This document shows, piece by piece, positions 5,860-7,836 of a DNA stretch of 7,836 nucleotides. The notes under the pieces are model-generated. The model was not told where the DNA came from, did no database searches, and saw only the letters and a list, made by a program, of their open reading frames with translations. This stretch comes from Minisyncoccota bacterium (GTDB taxonomy: Bacteria > Patescibacteria > Paceibacteria > UBA9973): positions 1-7,836 of the forward strand of contig JAQVGE010000040.1 in assembly GCA_028696935.1 (NCBI GenBank), in the 5' to 3' direction. The first letter of the stretch is position 1, and each line of letters starts with the position of its first letter. The position numbers were made by a program, and so were the translations under genes.

Positions 5860-5888
5860 TTTACTTTTTAAGTTATTTATGTTATAAT
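5860..5888 (+). promoter_or_regulatory. Sigma-70/A-type promoter for the sigma-factor gene
   Basis: TTTACT at 5860-5865 and TATAAT at 5883-5888 have a 17-nt spacer, with TG at 5880-5881 forming an extended -10. The predicted start is near 5895, giving a leader of about 50 nt before the TTG at 5945. The design is nearly the same as that at 4268-4296. Confidence 0.72.
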
Positions 5889-5902
5889 ATTACTAATATT
5901 AT
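5884..5902. promoter_or_regulatory. Palindrome over the -10 box and start site, candidate operator
   Basis: ATAATATTA (5884-5892) and TAATATTAT (5894-5902) are perfect inverted repeats around C5893. They cover five bases of the -10 box and the predicted transcription start. Position suggests a repressor operator, but all-AT palindromes are easier to find by chance in this AT-rich DNA. Confidence 0.35.
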
Positions 5903-5931
5903 TTTTTATAATCATTTCTATTTCATTATAT

Positions 5932-5936
5932 GGAGG
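5932..5936 (+). promoter_or_regulatory. Ribosome binding site that selects the TTG start of the sigma-factor gene
   Basis: GGAGG overlaps the in-frame ATG at 5930 and lies 8 nt before the in-frame TTG at 5945. The ATG itself has no purine-rich site upstream, so TTG 5945 is the better start. Confidence 0.75.
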
Positions 5937-5944
5937 AATTGTAC

Positions 5945-6910
5945 TTGACAAAAATAAATAAAAAAATTAAAAAACCAAATTATTTTTCTGAAAAAGATAT
6001 TTTAACTTTAGTAAAAGATTATAAAATAAATAAAAATAATGTTACTTTTCAAAAAATGTCTAAACCAATTGATCAAATGATTGATGGTATGATTAACAAA
6101 GAATTTTATTATAATGATATTGTTAAAAATAATAAAACAGATATTAAATCAGAATGTTTTGTAGAAATATTAAAATCGTTAGAAAATTACGATCCAGAAA
6201 GAGGTCGTGTATTTGCTTATTTAAATAGAATAGTAAAAAATACAATATTGCGTTGTTATAATAAAAGTAAAAAAATAAATAGTAAAGAAATGTTATATAC
6301 TAATTTTTCAAAAAATCAAAATGAAGAAATTGACGATGATATTGTATTAAACTTAGGAAGCTATGATTATCATAATGAAGAAACATTTTCAGAACAAGAA
6401 ACTATTCAATCGATTGGTTCAAAAAAGTCTTTATCTTCTCAAGAATCATATTATGTTATTTATCATTATATTAAACAATTGAAAGACAATATTATAATTT
6501 ATATTAATGATTCAGAATTAAGAGAGAAATTACTTGAAGATATTAAATCAGATGCAAATGTAGTTTTTGATTTTTCTAAATATTCTCAAACAAATTTATT
6601 GTCAGATAAATTAGTTTTTTCCAGAATACTATCGTATTTAAATATAACTTTGTCTAAATTAATAAAATGGATAGAAAAAAATCATTTAAAATGTCTTTCT
6701 ATAGAACCAATTTCATTTAATGCTAGGATTCAACAAAGAACTATTAATACGATTAAAAACTATGTTAATGAATTTATTTCTCATAGCAAATTAACTAGTT
6801 ACTATTCTATTGAAGATATGATACAATTAATAAGATATATCATGGATAGAAATATAAAATACGACATAGTAGCGGGTGATATTGTTGTTGCAGAAGTACA
6901 ACTTGATTAA
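5945..6910 (+). CDS. Phage sigma-70-like RNA polymerase sigma factor
   Basis: The 321-residue product from TTG 5945 has a region-2-like segment at about residues 48-108. It includes GMINKEFYYNDIV, DIKSECFVEILKSLENYDPE (66-85), RGRVFAYLNRIVKNTILRC and a basic tail NKSKK. The pattern (D..E..F.E...SL..YDP.RG..F.AYL..I.KN.I) is that of core-binding and -10-recognition helices of sigma-70 proteins and of T4 gp55-type late sigma factors. No clear region 4 helix-turn-helix is visible; residues about 130-160 are an acidic, serine-rich linker and 170-321 are mostly helical and unassigned. It is longer than T4 gp55 (185 residues). By analogy it would direct host RNA polymerase to phage promoters. It is the first gene after the promoter at 5860 and overlaps the next gene by 26 nt. 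An alternative start at ATG 5930 would add five residues. Confidence 0.72.
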   Translation: MTKINKKIKKPNYFSEKDILTLVKDYKINKNNVTFQKMSKPIDQMIDGMINKEFYYNDIVKNNKTDIKSECFVEILKSLENYDPERGRVFAYLNRIVKNTILRCYNKSKKINSKEMLYTNFSKNQNEEIDDDIVLNLGSYDYHNEETFSEQETIQSIGSKKSLSSQESYYVIYHYIKQLKDNIIIYINDSELREKLLEDIKSDANVVFDFSKYSQTNLLSDKLVFSRILSYLNITLSKLIKWIEKNHLKCLSIEPISFNARIQQRTINTIKNYVNEFISHSKLTSYYSIEDMIQLIRYIMDRNIKYDIVAGDIVVAEVQLD

Positions 6911-7529
6911 TAGAAATAAGATTAATATAAATATAAAAACAATTAATACTGTAATAGATATTTATAATTCGAATTTATATAAATTTACAAATAGTCCTAT
7001 AGGAAGAATACCAAAAATAAAAGAAGATTTTAATAAAATTACTTCAAAAAAATTTATGTCATTAGAAGAATATTTAAATAGTATTCCATTATGGAATCAA
7101 ATAGATAAATTTTTAAAAGATTTACCAAATGATATTAAAATATATGATTATATTAACATGTTTTTTAAAAACTGGAATGACATTGCAACTAGATTAAATT
7201 TAACAAAATATAAAAAACCTATTGCTAGAATAATTTTTTCTAGTAAAATGATATATTTATATTCTAAATATAAAGAAAAAGATGAAAAAGTTAAAGTTTT
7301 AAATAAACACTTAAATGCTAAAAAAGATGATAATTTTTATCGATTAACACCATCATTACAAAGTAATGTTAATAGCTTATTTAAGTTAAAAAAATTAAAT
7401 CCAGATTTAAAATATAAAGAAATAATTTCATTATTTATTGGTGAATTTGAAGAAGAATTTATTGATAAAGTTAATGCTTTAAAAGAAGAAGATATTAATA
7501 TTGATATGCTTTCAGAATTATTTAGTTAA
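6885..7529 (+). CDS. Unrecognised protein between sigma factor and helicase
   Basis: I do not recognise this product. It has about 214 residues, is rich in Lys, Ile and Asn, has no signal peptide or membrane segment, and looks mainly helical (for example SLEEYLNSIPLWNQIDKFLK and ARIIFSSKMIYLYSKYKEK). Its end is acidic (EEDINIDMLSELFS). The start is uncertain: GTG 6876 has no ribosome site, whereas GGTGAT at 6875-6880 fits one of the adjacent TTG codons at 6885 or 6888. It overlaps the end of the sigma-factor gene by 26 nt, so coupled translation is likely. Its place directly before a DnaB-like helicase would suit a replication accessory or loader protein, but no motif supports that. Confidence 0.6.
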   Translation: MLQKYNLINRNKININIKTINTVIDIYNSNLYKFTNSPIGRIPKIKEDFNKITSKKFMSLEEYLNSIPLWNQIDKFLKDLPNDIKIYDYINMFFKNWNDIATRLNLTKYKKPIARIIFSSKMIYLYSKYKEKDEKVKVLNKHLNAKKDDNFYRLTPSLQSNVNSLFKLKKLNPDLKYKEIISLFIGEFEEEFIDKVNALKEEDINIDMLSELFS

Positions 7530-7534
7530 AAGAT

Positions 7535-7541
7535 AGAGGAG
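7535..7541 (+). promoter_or_regulatory. Ribosome binding site for the helicase gene
   Basis: AGAGGAG is a strong Shine-Dalgarno site 11 nt before TTG 7553, the first start codon in the frame that continues to the window edge. Confidence 0.6.
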
Positions 7542-7552
7542 TGTGCTTTTAA

Positions 7553-7836
7553 TTGGCTGAAACATTTGGCTGGCAGCCAGATACTTTTTCGTTTTCACCA
7601 GAATTCCAAAAACAAATTGTTACAGCTATGATACAAGAGCCAAAAATTTTTGAAAAACTTGGTTTACTAACAGATCCAGCTTTTTTTGAAATTAGAGATT
7701 TAAGTATTATATTTAAAGGTTTACAAAGTTTTTATGAAGAATATAGAGGAATGCCCACTAAAGAAGCATTGGGAGATTTTTTACAAAAAACATACACAAA
7801 TGAAAGCATATTTGAAAACATTAATGAATTATATGA
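7553..7836 (+). CDS. DnaB-like replicative helicase, N-terminal part (partial)
   Basis: The frame starts with TTG 7553 and is open to the window end, giving about 94 residues. It reads MAETFGWQPDTFSFSPEFQK, then QIVTAMIQEPKIFEKLGLL, TDPAFFEIRDLSIIFKGLQS and FYEEYRGMPTKEAL. The pattern FQ..I...MI.EP..F.K.....DP.FF......IF.....FY..Y...PT...L is that of the N-terminal helical domain of DnaB-family phage helicases such as T4 gp41-type proteins. The RecA-like ATPase motor with Walker motifs would lie beyond the window, so the call rests on the N-terminal domain only. It follows the unrecognised gene after 23 nt and probably shares its transcript. A primase-associated or other N-terminal-domain-only protein is the main alternative. 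Confidence 0.65.
   Translation, partial: MAETFGWQPDTFSFSPEFQKQIVTAMIQEPKIFEKLGLLTDPAFFEIRDLSIIFKGLQSFYEEYRGMPTKEALGDFLQKTYTNESIFENINELY

Noticed and set aside
5930..5932. ATG as start of the sigma-factor gene
   Set aside because: It overlaps the GGAGG site and has no Shine-Dalgarno of its own; TTG 5945 has ideal spacing.
5925..5951. Minus-strand TTGTCA and TATAAT as promoter for the small minus-strand gene
   Set aside because: The spacing is 15 nt and the match is weak in very AT-rich DNA; I list no promoter for that gene.
5945..5973. TTGACA at 5945-5950 as a promoter -35
   Set aside because: There is no -10-like hexamer 16-18 nt downstream; these bases are the TTG start codon and the next codon.
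1..7836. TGA recoding (mycoplasma-type code)
   Set aside because: TGA ends three genes exactly where the next ribosome site or start follows, so it functions as stop.
1..7836. CRISPR arrays, tRNA genes, insertion sequences
   Set aside because: No regularly spaced repeats, cloverleaf-like GC-rich stretches or transposase motifs were seen; the many A/T runs reflect base composition.

Overview
The window looks like a stretch of a very AT-rich, probably large, tailed-phage genome. The reasons are tight packing of almost all genes on one strand, and a mix of DNA-packaging-like, replication, sigma-factor and virion-type genes. There are also large proteins of kinds I associate with jumbo phages and phage-rich metagenomes. 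Strong purine-rich Shine-Dalgarno sites and many TTG start codons suggest a low-GC Gram-positive-like host, but the host cannot be fixed from this sequence. No ribosomal, tRNA or ordinary metabolic genes are visible.

Layout. (1) Bases 1-53 hold the last codons of a gene whose C-terminus is paralogous to that of the next gene. (2) Bases 65-4279 form an apparent operon of three genes. The first is a 570-residue protein with a PcfJ-like central motif and a Cys-rich pentapeptide-like C-terminus. The second is a 695-residue protein with motifs suggesting a split ADP-ribosyltransferase-like fold. The third is a 126-residue ferritin-like protein that matches encapsulated ferritins (EncFtn) residue for residue at the metal site. 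(3) A strong promoter at 4268-4296 then drives a short, degenerate terminase-like ATPase (4325-5083), which is translationally coupled to a secreted or anchored coiled-coil protein (5080-5580). (4) A 30-bp perfect palindrome ends this block and also faces a single minus-strand gene (5621-5824). That gene is about twice as GC-rich as its surroundings, starts with a tail-fibre-like motif, and carries an in-frame TAG before a conserved-looking C-terminus. (5) A second promoter of the same design (5860-5888), with a palindrome over its -10 box, drives a sigma-70-like factor (5945-6910), an unrecognised protein (6885-7529), and the N-terminus of a DnaB-like replicative helicase that runs off the window.

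Interpretation. The most unusual element is an EncFtn-like ferroxidase in a phage-like operon, without an encapsulin gene and without the usual encapsulin-targeting tail, next to large proteins that could be virion-packaged effectors. One testable idea is that the phage capsid, which shares the HK97 fold with encapsulins, replaces the encapsulin as the compartment. A second theme is possible reassignment or suppression of TAG. Both TAG triplets that close or interrupt a reading frame here are suspicious, while all seven genes with a complete, uninterrupted frame end in TAA or TGA.
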